DNA from: Jaapia argillacea MUCL 33604
Taxonomy: Eukaryota > Basidiomycota > Agaricomycetes > Jaapiales > Jaapiaceae
Assembly: GCA_000697665.1 (NCBI GenBank)
Contig: KL197715.1
Location: 317,427 to 381,426, forward strand
Length of the DNA stretch: 64,000 nt
Direction of reading: 5' to 3'
Position numbers and translations under genes: made by a program. How positions within the stretch are numbered: position 1 is the stretch's first letter; each line of letters starts with the position of its first letter. Below, one piece after another: positions 11,015 to 22,234 of the stretch. The notes under the pieces are model-generated. The model made no database searches. It was given only the letters and a program-made list of their open reading frames with translations, and was not told where the DNA came from.

Positions 11015-13156
11015 TCACTGCAGACAGTAGGATATCGAAAATGGGTCAACGATCCAGTCAAACAAAGTAAGGAGGACATACAAAATCCCAAAGTGTCCCA
11101 AATGCAGGAATACCAGCTTCCATACACCCAGCCATCATCTCTCGATTACCCTGAAAGTTCGAAGTGATGAACACAACCTCAGGTTTCCACGAGGCGTACA
11201 CTTCCTTGATGAGTTTCATAACATCCGGACGTCCACCTCGTTGAGTGGAATCCCAGAGTGTACACCTTGAGGGATCGATGTGTCGGTGGATGAGGCCGTT
11301 GATGGTAGGACCGTATGTCTTCTCTTGGTCGGAGCCGATCCATATTAGGTACCTGTGTTCGAAGGTTAGAGACGGATCACTGTGGAATAATTACATCGCT
11401 GACCATTCTGGGTTTTGGATACAGGTTGAAAGCGCTGATCCAAGACCTGTGCCCGTACAAACGCGGATGCTGATGTGACGAGTAAGATTTGAGAACACAA
11501 TCCAGGACTTGTTCAACGACAAGAGACGTACCCTCGTCTGTAAAGATTAGAAGTGTTTGAGACGCCCGCGAACTGAATATATGCTAGTCAGCGTCACCGC
11601 GGTGAGGTAGATACAGTGGAGCTCACTTTCAGCTGACGTGTCCACAGATGGGTCGGAGGGTCTTTGATAAGGCTCCGTGTAAAGTCACCTTGGACTCCGA
11701 CAATCAAGTAATGATACTTTGCGTTAGGCCCTTCCCTATCGACTGTCAATCTAGGAATAAACCCGTAATGAACGACAAGGACTCACGATACGACGCCGAA
11801 CGTATGGTACTCCAAAACAGCGCTGCGGCTGATGCGAGATAAGAGACCCTGCTGCATTCCGCGTCGAGAGCGAATCACTGCGACTTTTGGCGAAGGCTGG
11901 AAGCAATTTCTCGTCGGGGACAAATAGGCATAGAGATGAATATAGGCCTACGAGTTCAATGTCAACAGAGACTTTGCGAGTGACTATCCACGGCCAGACG
12001 ATGCTGAGAATCTTATCCTACGTTAACGAGGAGAGGATAAAGCAAATACGAGAAACTCTTACAAGAATGTCAAAGCGAAGGTGAACCAAAAGTCTTGTTG
12101 CCGAACGATATGGGATCTAGTAATGTTGTAGGTGTAGGTTTCTGTGTCGTACAAGTCGCATAGAACGATGAAGATCCCTATTAAGCGACAGAAATTGGAG
12201 TTGAGATCGCCCAGCGGTGAGAAAAGAGGGCTCACAAGTGGCAATCAGTCCACACCAACCCAAAAAGCGGTGATTGCGTTCAAATATACTGGGACTCGGG
12301 TCACTACGGCGAATAACCGATGAGATGATGGTTGACTCACTTGTGATGCGTATTCCTAATCCAGGGGAACGCACTAATGGCGCATAGGGCAAGGAGGACG
12401 TTGGAAATCAAGCCGATGGATAAGATCGAACCAGGAAAACTGCGGGATGCCCTGAAGAGGGTGACAACCCTCCAGACCAGCCAGACGATGCCACTGGTGT
12501 TACATCCGCTATGAATTCCACCGAGATGCTGAAGGTGCTCGTGTGAGCGTTACTTTTCGACGCGTGGTAAGCGACTCACCTGGAGCGTGGATGTACAGCA
12601 AAGTCTCCACCACAACGGCGTCCACTGAAAAAAAATGTCAGGGTTATGGCGATTTTATATCGAAGACGAGGTGCGAACCTTGGAGAAGAGGATGTTAACA
12701 GCCAGATACAAGATACGCCCGAACAGCTCGTTGCGCATCATTACACCGAAGGTGATGTTACCGACGATGAGAGCGCCGGGATGGCGTACGGGATATTGCC
12801 ATAAGCCACCGATGGTGAGCCCGAGGGCGATCGCGTTGAGTGTGACCACGAAGGTGAAGAGCTTCCTGTGGATGTTGTCACTACGTCAGCGAGTGATCTA
12901 ATCTCCCTCATAAAAGGAGTACCAACCGGTATGTATTAAACCATAGCGCAAACAAGGTCCGTCTCGAGAACGGTTGCTTGCCTGCCTTCTTCACCGACGG
13001 AACGGAAATGGCTTCCTGCTTGGGTAGGGTAGGGGAAACGGAGTGGTGCAACGTCAGAGCTCCCTTCTCTGCATCATCATATGGGGGATGCGATGAGGGG
13101 AGGGGGGAGAGGGCAGACATATGGCCAAGGAGGACTATGCTGGGTTTGAAGTGCAT
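11015..13156 (-). CDS. TmpA-like integral membrane flavoprotein
   Basis: Thirteen exons on the minus strand: 13156-12927, 12865-12679, 12624-12580, 12528-12341, 12288-12236, 12177-12063, 12003-11952, 11896-11787, 11750-11627, 11572-11532, 11469-11404, 11352-11082 and a final stop-only exon 11017-11015. They give about 494 residues in one unbroken frame. The N-terminal half has four or five membrane segments with conserved strings FALWFNTYR, GNITFGVMMRNELF, HLGGIHSGC and AFPWIRNTHHN. After FERNHRFLGW comes a soluble flavin/nucleotide-binding-like half (VDIELPSPKVAVIRSRRG, CTGTGLGSALSTC, WIGSDQEKTYG) ending FGTLWDF. This matches the TmpA family, known in Aspergillus as a membrane flavoprotein in conidiation signalling. 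In-frame ATGs also exist at 13198 and 13120. A TATA-like TTATATAA at about 13211-13218 argues against 13198. Confidence 0.8.
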
Positions 13157-13210
13157 ATAACCAGGTGCAACGCAAGGAGGGACGACAATATGGAGCATAT
13201 CGAAACATAA

Positions 13211-13218
13211 TTATATAA
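13211..13218 (-). promoter_or_regulatory. TATA-like element upstream of the TmpA-like gene
   Basis: Read on the minus strand, ACTTATATAATTATG places a TATA-like box about 15 bp before the ATG at 13198. That is too close for that ATG to lie in the transcript. It favours the next in-frame ATGs at 13156 or 13120. Confidence 0.35.
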
Positions 13219-14069
13219 GTCCCTCTTGTGCGAAGGGGACGGGCTGCGTTCAAGTGGTTCGATAGATAATCGCGCAGTTGGCCCAAAGCTGTTGGGTCGG
13301 GGACGTCGGGCATGCCCTTGGCGCTCTGTACTCGATTCCACCCCGATGTCCGTTTCGGGAAGAACTTGATACCATTTCGAGTCGCCTTGCGATCAGAATT
13401 AATAGCATCCCTTGACCGAGGATTCCCTCAGGATTCCCTCCGAGAACTTGACTGACAGAGATTCCTTGAGCAATCGATTAATCGGGCGTGAAGTTGGCTG
13501 AAATCACTTGGGGCAGGGTAGCTGGACTTGAGCCTGATCAGGAGATGCGGTGTCGTTGAACTTTCGGGTTCAAATCCAGAGATGGGATGTGGTTGGTGCG
13601 AAACTGGATGAAGTACCGAGATTAGAGTGTTTGACAAGCCACGTGGCTGGGTCGTCTTCACTTCCCGGAGCATTGGATCAACTTTCATTATATCCTGCTA
13701 ATGGGTTCTTAGAGCTTAGAGCCTCCAAGCTCATAATCTCAGGCTCTCATAAACCTTTACTGCGCATCGGCGATCTCGGGGAGTGGTGGAACCAAGATCT
13801 CATCGGTTTTGGTCTTTGTGCTGCCTCATCCACGGAATATTGATGTCCTTTTGCATCAGATTATCGTTCACATACTCACCCCTGTCCATATATTCCCTAC
13901 TTTTCACTCCTCGAGTCCTCGTCATCGGATGACCACTGAAGTGGGGCCTTCTTATCCCATTACCTCTACCTCCACTCGATGTACTATCTCATTGAATCAT
14001 TCTCAGACTCGGAAAACAGTCGTATCTTACATTTCATCACCATTTCGCGTCTCTTCGTCCCTTCGTCCC

Positions 14070-14894
14070 TCAAACCCTACAAACAATCTCCCCATGCAAA
14101 ACACAGAACCACGCATCCTCCTGCTTGCCCCACTCCCTCCATGCCTTCGACCACTCCTCCAACTTCTCCTGTGTGACAAGTCCCTTCTCGAGTGCATGTT
14201 TCGCAAACCGCGAACTGACCACCCTGTCCGCCCACAACCCTGTCCACCACTCCCTCTCCTCTTTGGTACTATAACACCAAGTACCCGCGGTAGCATCGAT
14301 ACTCTCCCGCGGGAATCCAGCTTGTAGGGCCCACGAAACCAGGCGACGACCGGCGTATGGTTCCGCTCCGAGGGATCTTGCGACTTTGGCATAGATCTCT
14401 CGCCAATCGTTTAGTTCTGGCGAGTCCGGATACCAAACGAAGCTTCCGAAATCTGCTTCCCTCGTAGCCACCAAACCACCCTTCTTGGTAACCCTTTTCA
14501 TCTCCCTCAACGCCCCAACAGGGTCTTGGATATGCTGCAACACCTGATGCGCATGTGCGACGTCAAACCTCCCCTCCTCGAACTCTTTCAGATCATTGAT
14601 GTCCCCCACCCCAAAACCAACATTCCCTACACCCTCGTCGCTAGCCTTCTTCCTCGCTCCTTCGAGGACATCACCAGGAGGAGGTTCGATACCGATTACT
14701 GACCCCTGTGGGACATATTTATGCGCGAAGTCAATGGTGATTGTGCCCGGACCACAGCCGGCGTCGAGGACCGACATGTCGGGACGAAGATAGGGGATCA
14801 AGTAGGCTGCGGAATTTTGAACTGTTCGCCAAGAGTGAGAGCGGAGAACGGAGGGATGGTGCCCATGGATGTAGTTCTCTGATGCTTGCGCCAT
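14070..14894 (-). CDS. SAM-dependent class I methyltransferase, copy A
   Basis: An intronless 274-residue protein. Motif I for SAM binding is VLDAGCGPGTITIDFA near residue 42, followed by the acidic IGIEPPPGD loop, GVGDINDL, and FDVAHAHQVLQHIQDPVGAL (motif IV/post-I region). This is the fold of UbiE/COQ5-type and fungal small-molecule methyltransferases. The substrate cannot be read from sequence. The start at 14894 has ACA at -3 to -1 and begins MAQASENYIHGHH, the usual start in the family. An in-frame ATG 20 codons upstream (14954) is less likely. Copy B, 1.45 kb away, differs at about 21 of 274 residues, most of them in the C-terminal half, which usually shapes the acceptor site. The two copies could therefore have begun to differ in substrate. 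Confidence 0.9.
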   Translation of the reverse strand: MAQASENYIHGHHPSVLRSHSWRTVQNSAAYLIPYLRPDMSVLDAGCGPGTITIDFAHKYVPQGSVIGIEPPPGDVLEGARKKASDEGVGNVGFGVGDINDLKEFEEGRFDVAHAHQVLQHIQDPVGALREMKRVTKKGGLVATREADFGSFVWYPDSPELNDWREIYAKVARSLGAEPYAGRRLVSWALQAGFPRESIDATAGTWCYSTKEEREWWTGLWADRVVSSRFAKHALEKGLVTQEKLEEWSKAWREWGKQEDAWFCVLHGEIVCRV

Positions 14895-15520
14895 GATTGT
14901 GATTGTAGTGGTAGTAAAGTTCGAAGATGTGATAGATAGCTGTGGCTTGAACACCGCCTTTTATTACCCTGCTAGTTACACCGGGCTCGGAGACCAGTAT
15001 GAGTCAGAAATTTCGAAGTCTCGGATAGAGTAAAGCGCTATCGATGCTGCAGGCTAACAGATGCGGTGATGGAACTCCATGTCTGGGTCGTCTTCATGGC
15101 CAGCAGCGCTGGTCGTCCATGAGTCCGCCACCTTGTTTTTCTCCAGGTTCCTCGCCATCGCTTCCCAGAACATTGTATCGCGTTTATTCTATCCTGCTAC
15201 AGGATTCTTAGAGCCTCCAGCTTCGTAACCTCAGGGTCTCAAAACCTTTGCTGCGCATCGCGGTTCTCGGGGAGTGGTGGAACCAAGATCTCATCGGTTT
15301 TAGTCCTTGTGCTGCCTCATCCACGAAATATTAATGATGACATTTTCAACCGACCTCTTCACATACTCACCCCTGCCAACCGCTGCTCTCACCTCGAGTC
15401 CTCGTTATCCAATGACCACTGATGAAGAGGGGCCTTCTTATCCCCTCCACTGCTCGATGTACGATATCATTCTCACAAACAGTTGTATCTTACATGCACC
15501 ATTTCCCGTCCATTCGTCCC

Positions 15521-16345
15521 TTAAACCCTACAAACGATCTCTCCATGCATAACACAGAACCATGCATCGTCCTTCTTGCCCCACTCCCTCCACGCCTTCG
15601 ACCACTCCTCTAACTTCTCCTTTGTGACAAATCCCTTCTCGAGTGCATGTTTCGCAAACGACGAACTGACCACCCTGTCCGCCCACAACCCAGTCCACCA
15701 CTCCCTCTCCTCCTTGGTACTAAAACACCACGCACCCGAAGTAGCTTGTATACACTCCCGCGTGAATCCAGCTTCCAGGGCCCACGAAACGAGGCGACGA
15801 CCAGCGTATGGTTCCGCTCCGAGGGACCTCGCGACTTTGACATAGATTTCTCGCCATTCGCTTAGTTCCGGCGAGTCCGGATACCAAACGAACCCTCCGA
15901 AATCTGCTTCCCTCGTAGCTACCAAACCCCCCTTCTTCGTAACCCGCTTCATCTCCCTCAACGCTCCAACGGGGTCCTGGATGTGCTGCAACACCTGATG
16001 CGCATGTACGACATCAAACCTCCCCTCCTCGAACTCTTTCAGGTCATTAATATCCCCCACTCCAAAACTAACATTCCCCACACCCTCGTCGCTCGCCTTC
16101 TTCCTCGCTCCTTCGAGAACATCACCAGGAGGAGGTTCGATACCGATTACTGAGCCTTGTGGTACATATTTATGTGCAAAGTCGATGGTGATGGTGCCCG
16201 GACCACAACCGGCGTCGAGGATCGACATGTCGGGACGAAGATAGGGAATCAAGTAGGCTGCGGAGTTTTGGACTGTTCGCCAGGAATGAGAGCGGAGAAC
16301 GGAGGGATGGTGTCCATGGAGGTAGTTCTCTGATGCTTGCGCCAT
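15521..16345 (-). CDS. SAM-dependent class I methyltransferase, copy B
   Basis: An intronless 274-residue tandem paralog of the preceding methyltransferase (about 92% identical by eye). It has an intact motif I (ILDAGCGPGTIT), the same acidic loop, and VVHAHQVLQHIQDPVGAL. The start is the ATG at 16345 with ACC at -3 to -1. An in-frame upstream ATG at 16405 exists. Substitutions relative to copy A cluster after residue 150 (for example QAGFPRES versus EAGFTREC, and GTWCYS versus GAWCFS). Both copies are open and carry the same upstream block, so both are probably expressed. The metabolic role is unknown. Confidence 0.9.
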   Translation of the reverse strand: MAQASENYLHGHHPSVLRSHSWRTVQNSAAYLIPYLRPDMSILDAGCGPGTITIDFAHKYVPQGSVIGIEPPPGDVLEGARKKASDEGVGNVSFGVGDINDLKEFEEGRFDVVHAHQVLQHIQDPVGALREMKRVTKKGGLVATREADFGGFVWYPDSPELSEWREIYVKVARSLGAEPYAGRRLVSWALEAGFTRECIQATSGAWCFSTKEEREWWTGLWADRVVSSSFAKHALEKGFVTKEKLEEWSKAWREWGKKDDAWFCVMHGEIVCRV

Positions 16346-16530
16346 GGTTGTGATTGCTGCGGTGGTAAAGTTGGAAGATGTGATAGATAGCTGTGGCTTG
16401 AACACCGCCTTTTATTACCCTGCTAGTTACACCGGGCTCGGGTACCAGTATGAGTCAGAATTTCGAAGTCTCGGATAGAGTAAAGCGCTATCGATGCTGC
16501 AGGCTAACAGATGCGGTGATGGAACTCCAT

Positions 16531-16858
16531 CGTCTCGATCTTGCTATGTGCCGACTGATGCCGGCGGTGAGTTTGATGACATCACGACAGTGACCCTAAC
16601 CTCGAGTAGACATCGGCCTATGATATCCGAACACTGTTCGTTCACATTTACATTTACATCGGCGACAATAAAAAGAAATGGTACAAATACAGCACCCTTT
16701 ACTTCGCGATTTAACGAAAGAGAGAGTCCGTCAAGGGTGGAAGAGAATAATCAAGAAGGGGCTAGCGGTCGGAAGACCGCAGGGAGAAATACAACTCGCA
16801 AAATAATCAATCATAAATAGCCCAACCACACTCCTTATGCCTGTACCTACCACCACCA
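16531..16858. other. Intergenic spacer after the duplication
   Basis: No gene is supported. This is the 3' flank of H1 paralog a and the upstream flank of methyltransferase copy B. Confidence 0.35.
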
Positions 16859-18219
16859 TCAGCTACACTCGAAAGAGTACACAAATGAACGAGGACTCAC
16901 CTTCTTGGAAGCAGGCTTAGCCTTACTCGTGGGCTTCGCAGCTGTAGCGGCAGCAGCAGCCTTACTCGTGGGCTTCACAGCTCTTTTACTCCCAGGTGCC
17001 ACAGTCGTAGAATCAGCAGCGACGCTCTTCGGTTTTGCCTTCACTGCAGATTTTGCCTTCGACGAAGGTTTGGTAGCAGCCGTCTTGGCTTTCGAATCGC
17101 CCGTGATACTCTACAAGTTAAACCATTCCATCAGCCAAACGGTTGTGGGATCCACGGGTAAAGTTGAGGAAACATATTGGGCGACACGGACCTTCTTGGC
17201 AGTACCCTTTGTGCTACTCTTCTTTTTCTCTTCCGTCTTACCCTTGGCTTTCGTTGTAGTAGGCTTCTTCTTAGCAGCCACGGCAGTGCCCGTGCCTGCT
17301 TTCTTGGCGGTGGACGCGTACTTCTTGGAAGTCGACCCACCGGTGGCCTTCGGTTCGGCCTTCTTGGCGGCAGTGGGCTTTGCCTTCGCAGTCGCGGATG
17401 CCTTGGGTTTAACTGCGGTCGTAGCCTTCTTGACGGGCGGAGCCGTTGGCTTCTTCGTTGTTGTCGCAGTCGGCGCGGTTTTCTTGGGAGCTGGCTTCGC
17501 GTTCTGGAAGGAAGGGTCAAAATTCAACTCTCCATCAACAAGATGCAAGAACGGTTGCTCACCTCCTTGCTAGCATCAGCCACACTCTTCTTTGGAGCGA
17601 GTTTCACTTTTCCTGAAGGACCTACGAAAAGCCAAAAGCACTCATTAGTACCGCCAAAGCACAACACCTTAATCCGAAAAGGGTAAGGGAAGTCAGTGGC
17701 TCACCTTTGGGAAGGACGAAAACGCCCTTCTCAGCGCCATGTGCAATAGCTCTGTTGAGCTGACTCGAAGCAGCTGCACTGATATCAAGGTGATATTTCT
17801 CTTCAACGAACTAAAAATTCAGTCGGAAACGCCACAAGTTCTCACAAGTCAATATCAACGATGAACCGAGAATAGGAGGGACAAGCACCTTCTTGATAGT
17901 AGGACGTGAAACTCCTGCACGGGAATCCTCAGGGTGGGCAACAATACACTCCTAAGTCAAGGATAATCTTTGTCAAATGACGTCCTCTCAACTGCAGAGG
18001 CGGGGGTAAACTCACCGTGATCATGTCAGCCCAGGTCGGGTGCGGCAACACAGACTCTTTCTTCTTCCCAACAACATCCTTCTTCTTCCCCTGTCCAGCC
18101 GCCTGTTTCTTCTTCATCCCAACACCCTCCCCTTTCTTCAATTTCTTCGCATTATCTTTCGCTCCACGTTTCCCAGCCGCCGAGGCCGATCGTGTGGTTG
18201 ACTTTGCCGTTTCAGCCAT
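16859..18219 (-). CDS. Linker histone H1, paralog a
   Basis: Exons 18219-18016, 17951-17889, 17810-17705, 17621-17563, 17503-17192 and 17110-16859, about 331 residues. After a Lys-rich N-tail comes a complete H15 globular domain (HPTWADMITECIVAHPEDSR, then GVSRPTIKKFVEEKYHLDI, SQLNRAIAHGAEKGVFVLPK and GPSGKVKLAPK). It is followed by about 200 residues of Lys/Ala/Pro/Thr repeats (TKKPTAPPVKK style) that bind linker DNA. It packages chromatin in the nucleus. The extreme C-terminus is uncertain. The frame runs through a possible donor after PASKK to a stop at 16859, and a further tiny exon, as in paralog b, is possible. Antisense frames here look hydrophobic only because they mirror Lys/Ala codons. 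Confidence 0.92.
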
Positions 18220-18419
18220 GGATTATCGGTAGGATGAGACTTGAGGAAGGTTTGTTGCAATTGGAGGGAGGGGGAGTGGGAATTGGGTAGGGGGGAAAGT
18301 GGGTGGAGGGAAGGTGGGGGTCGAGGTTCAAGAAGTGATTTAAGCTCCGAGTGTGTTCGCTGTTTGGATCCGTCAAGTTTATGCGATCAACGAAGTCAGG
18401 TGATCATTTGTGGATACTG

Positions 18420-18456
18420 TAGATAAGATAAGATAAGGATATGATAAGATAAGATT
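18420..18456. repeat. GATAAG repeat cluster
   Basis: Five GATAA(G/GG) units occur within 37 bp, in the spacer between H1 paralog a (start 18219) and the AMP-binding-like gene (end 18712). It may be a simple repeat, or a cluster of GATA-factor sites acting on the H1 promoter about 200 bp away. The sequence alone does not decide. Confidence 0.6.
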
Positions 18457-18711
18457 GGGTCTCGGGTACCGAGTAACCTTATCAATATCGAAATTTAGCG
18501 AAATTCAAATTTGAGAAAGCTGATCGAGGATCTGAGAACCGAATTCGAGCCAAAGAGAGAAGAAATATCAGATTGGAAGTTAGAGAAAGCTTGGACAAGA
18601 CAACGTGTTTACTTCAAACGAACAAATAAAATGGTTACGAGCGACGACAAGATACCTACAAGTCCCCAGCAATTGCAAGCCAAATCGCACAAGTATACTT
18701 CTCCGAGCCTT

Positions 18712-20838
18712 TCAAGCCTTTCTCCCAACAATCTTAAAAGTCCCATTTGTCAAAACCCTAGCCCTCTCCTCCAAACTAACCCACCCCTCCTCTTCCTCCC
18801 CACCCACCCTATTCTCTCCATCAACCCCAACCCCACTCCCAACACTCGGCCCTTTCACAAACACCTCCCCTTCAGGATCAGCACCAGCTTCCACAGCATC
18901 ATCATCCACACCAACCAACTTCACCTCGATATTAATCGCAGGAGGACCTACGTGGGCTACATCTTCCGTCGTCGGTTCGGGTCGGGCCTCGACTTGAGGG
19001 GTGGGATCGACGAAAGATTGGAGGTCGAGTAAGTGGGTTGCCATGACGGGTCCGCTGACTAGTGGGTGGATATGGGCGTTGACGAGTGGGACGCTCAACG
19101 CAATCCTGGCAGGAGTCAAAAGCACCGAGTCCACTGGCCCTTCATCCCAACAAAACATTCAACATTAACAAACCAAATCTCACTGTTCGAATAAGACGGA
19201 TTTACCACCGGCAACGACGATACCCCTAAAACTCCCAGCTCCTTCACCAACAACACCCTGCCTAGCACCTTCAAAAACCAACCTATCCCACAACCCACCC
19301 TTACTCAAGAACCCCTCGCTAATCGCACTCAACTTGTGTCTCCACGCCATCGGGAACAACAATGATGAAGCATGACTTTTGGCACGGGAAATAATGGATA
19401 TCGTGAGGGAGCGCAAGTGGGATGGGAAGATGAAGAGGATAGTTGGGGAGGGGAGGGATGAGGAGCTGGATGTCAAGTCTTTGATATCACGGGTAGGTTC
19501 AGCTAGAAGGCGGCCATGGTGATCAACATCACAGGGGTCGATATGCGACAAAAACAGGATCACTCACTCCCGTCCATCCTGAAAATCGCACTATTCCCAA
19601 CAGTCCCAAAGCTAGTGCCCTCATAGATCGCGGTATAGGCCACAGCCCTTCCGAAAGCCGTACTCAACGAGTGTGCAGACAACATAGAGTCCATTGGAGA
19701 AATAGGGTTAGAAAGTGGCAGGAGGAGACGAGTGGCAGTTACTCCAGCGGTGATGTTAGCATGAGTAAGATGTGCGCCTTTGAATCCGGTCGGTGAGGTG
19801 GAGGAAGGGTAGAAGGAGACAGTGAACACATCGTTAGGGCCTATTGACATTAAATGAGCACGATGAGTCGCTGTGAAGGTAGGTTAGATGAGACATGGAT
19901 ACAGGGAGACGCACCGGGAGCAGGAGTAATAACTGTTTCAACCTTCGATCCAGCCTTCTCAACCTCTGCCCACTCAAAAACCTTCGTAACACCCAGCCCC
20001 TTACGCGCCACCTCTCCATTAATCTCTCCGACAACAATGATAGTATGATGCCCGTGTTCATGGGAATCATATATCAATTCCAAGAGTTGTGGTAGAAAAT
20101 GTGCGTGGGTGATTATAGCTGAAGGGGGGTGAGATTCCAGGAGTGGGGAGAGGAGGGAGAGGGATGTTAGGGTGAAGGAGGCCATTTGGTGGGAGGCGAG
20201 GGCCAAGTCTGTGATCAAGAATTCTGAGGATTGGGAGGTTAGTCAGGTGATTGAAGGAGGGAAGGAATGGACGAACCAATGGAGTCGTTGAGGAGGAGGA
20301 GAACGCTAGAATCTTTTGGGATGAGCCCTGCATGGCGAACGAGTCCAGTTCCAAAGGCGGCGACGCGCTCCTTCAGTTGAGCGTTCGTGATCTAGGGGAT
20401 ATGGAAATCAGATAGACGCCTACAAACACGATGCTTAGGCATGGAGAACGCCAAGCGTCAACGTACCTTGGTATTCCAAAGAGTCCTCTCAGCATCAGAA
20501 TCCGGTTTGACTAAATCCCCAACGAGGTTCACGTCTTTTGCAGGTCTCATGGGCAGCTACCCAACCAATACAGATCATCAACACCCATTCTACCAAAATA
20601 GACGAGACGAATTGAGAATACGACTACTCACGCGACCCAACATGCCAGTCCCGTAATTCCTATACACAGCACTCTCTTTCGGATTCCTCACCCTTGCTGC
20701 ATCACTCTGTCGGCCGAGGAGGATGGGATGGACGAGGGGTTGAGGTCTGTAGAGGTTGTGGAGGAGGAAGAGGGAAGCTGCGACGAGGGAAAGGAGGATT
20801 GTGAGGTCGTCTGTGACGAGATAGTCAGTGAGCGCCAT
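18712..20838 (-). CDS. AMP-binding (acyl-CoA synthetase-like) protein, apparently degenerate
   Basis: Seven exons: 20838-20632, 20556-20467, 20391-20277, 20223-19915, 19870-19568, 19502-19206 and 19139-18712, giving 582 residues in frame. A membrane segment lies near residues 8-26 (LTILLSLVAASLFLLHNLY). Then come YRNYGTGMLG, RTLWNTKITNAQLKERVAAFG and a body typical of long-chain acyl-CoA synthetases. Catalytic motifs are altered. The phosphate loop reads YPSSTSPTGFKGAHLTH in place of the canonical SGTTGxPKG string. The YGxTE motif region reads VNAHIHPLVSGPV. The protein stops at GTFKIVGRKA, motif A8, so the C-terminal subdomain with the catalytic lysine is absent. I infer a non-catalytic or divergent membrane-bound relative. 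It has no PTS1 ending. Confidence 0.75.
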
Positions 20839-22234
20839 GGCTCCGATAAACTTAGTTTGTGATGGGCAGGAACGATGGAGAGGCCAGAGTGTTGGTGGTG
20901 GGAGGACAAGGCAGACGACGTGGAAGATGAGTGGAGTCGTATTGACGCCGAAGGTTGGAAATGGGGTACAAGTTTGATCGAAGTTGATCGAAGATCCCGG
21001 CTTTGCCACTCCTCCACGCTGAACCTTCACTTGTGCCTGCATGCCTGACGCAGGTCTCTGAGTCTCTCAGCTATACTCGCCCATAGATAGGTATAATACG
21101 ACACGTTGCAGCCAGAAGCACACCCTATGATCTACTGGTCGAGAGACGATACTCGATGGAGGATGGAAAACGCCATAGACTATAGTGGAGTCCCAAGAGA
21201 CGCTGAGAGAAATTAATGAACGATCATCCGGAACCTTAACTCGGGTGGAGAGTAACCCTGAACCCTGACTGGAGGGCATTGCGAGAGGATAAACAGAAGA
21301 GGGAAATCATGACACGGGATTTCGGCGATATCTGAGCAATGTCGACCAAAAATCATCACTCCATGGCGTTCCGAACAAGCAGTGGCGGAAATGAGTGGGG
21401 GTGAGGTTCTTGGGTGAGAGTTTGGTGAAGCCGACCTTTCTGAATTTGGGAACAACAGAGACATCTACCGTGAACATCGTCAAACACACGCGCAGAGTGG
21501 CGGTAAGCCGATTCTGGTACGAGAAACTCTGTGACCATGATCCCAATGGGAATGATAGGAGGTCCTCGAGAGGCATGAGGGTCCAATGGATAAGGGCACC
21601 GTGCGGTCCCTCAAAAAAGGGGCGCGAAACCTGTCCCCCGTAATGTGAGTATCGAGAGGGACGCTAAACGGATGCGCAACCTATTGGAACTGGCCTGAAC
21701 GTGAACGTCGAACGCAAGTCCCCAAGTTCAAAGGAATTTGGCTCGTTGGAAAGCGACAACTCAACAAGCCCGTGGCTACGCATCTCCGAAATTTCTGGTG
21801 GCAGGATCAAGTGCCCCTTTCGTCGGAAGACTCGCAAGGGGAGGTGTACATAGAAACGGAGAATGGGCGATACATCCTGAGCTGCGGCGATATTGTTTTT
21901 TACAACAGCGAAGGCGCAGGGACGTCGTCACCCTGATCCTCTGACATCCCACACCAAGTCACCGTCAATATCACGAATATATGAGTCCAATATGAGTGGA
22001 AATTATTCCACAGGAGTCATGGTTAAGCGAGTCACTCACGTGCCGCCCTGATCGCGACTGTGGCTGTGCTGAATTACCACAACAAATAAGGTTCACCAAT
22101 CAACAAGCCCATCCACGTGACACAACGCGTCCGCCGCCCTTAAAACCAGCCGTCAACCACACCGCCCACTTCAACTTTGCCCCCCACTACCAGACTTTCC
22201 CCACCTCTCTCACCTCGTACTTTCTATCAACACA
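20839..22234. other. Divergent promoter region between AMP-binding-like gene and H1 paralog b
   Basis: No gene is supported. The right end looks like a core promoter for H1 paralog b: CCAAT at about 22096-22100, CACGTG at about 22113-22118, and an ACGCGT box at 22125-22130, 105 bp before the ATG. A pyrimidine-rich leader follows. Open frames around 21300-21640 have no recognisable protein. Confidence 0.4.

Larger units (their letters stand above)
13646..16530. repeat. Tandem segmental duplication carrying the methyltransferase gene
   Basis: Two direct copies, about 13646-15080 and 15081-16530, each contain the methyltransferase and both of its flanks. The left edge of each copy is marked by CTGGGTCGTCTTCA. 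The right edge of each is the string GATGCGGTGATGGAACTCCAT, after which copy A runs straight into the left edge of copy B. Shared non-coding blocks include GGGGAGTGGTGGAACCAAGA and TGCTGCCTCATCCACG at about 13776-13840 and 15266-15330. They also include CGCCTTTTATTACCCTGCTA at 14955 and 16406. The copies differ by scattered substitutions and small indels. Confidence 0.9.

Noticed and set aside
13480-13590. Possible tRNA around GGGTTCAAATCC
   Set aside because: The T-arm pairs four of five, but no matching acceptor stem or D-arm was found upstream.
16905-17573. Plus-strand 222-residue hydrophobic frame opposite H1 paralog a, looking like a membrane protein
   Set aside because: It is the mirror of Lys/Ala/Pro codons of the histone tail. 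The H1 exons on the other strand have splice sites and clear homology. The same applies to frames at 22796-23277 and 26456-26764.
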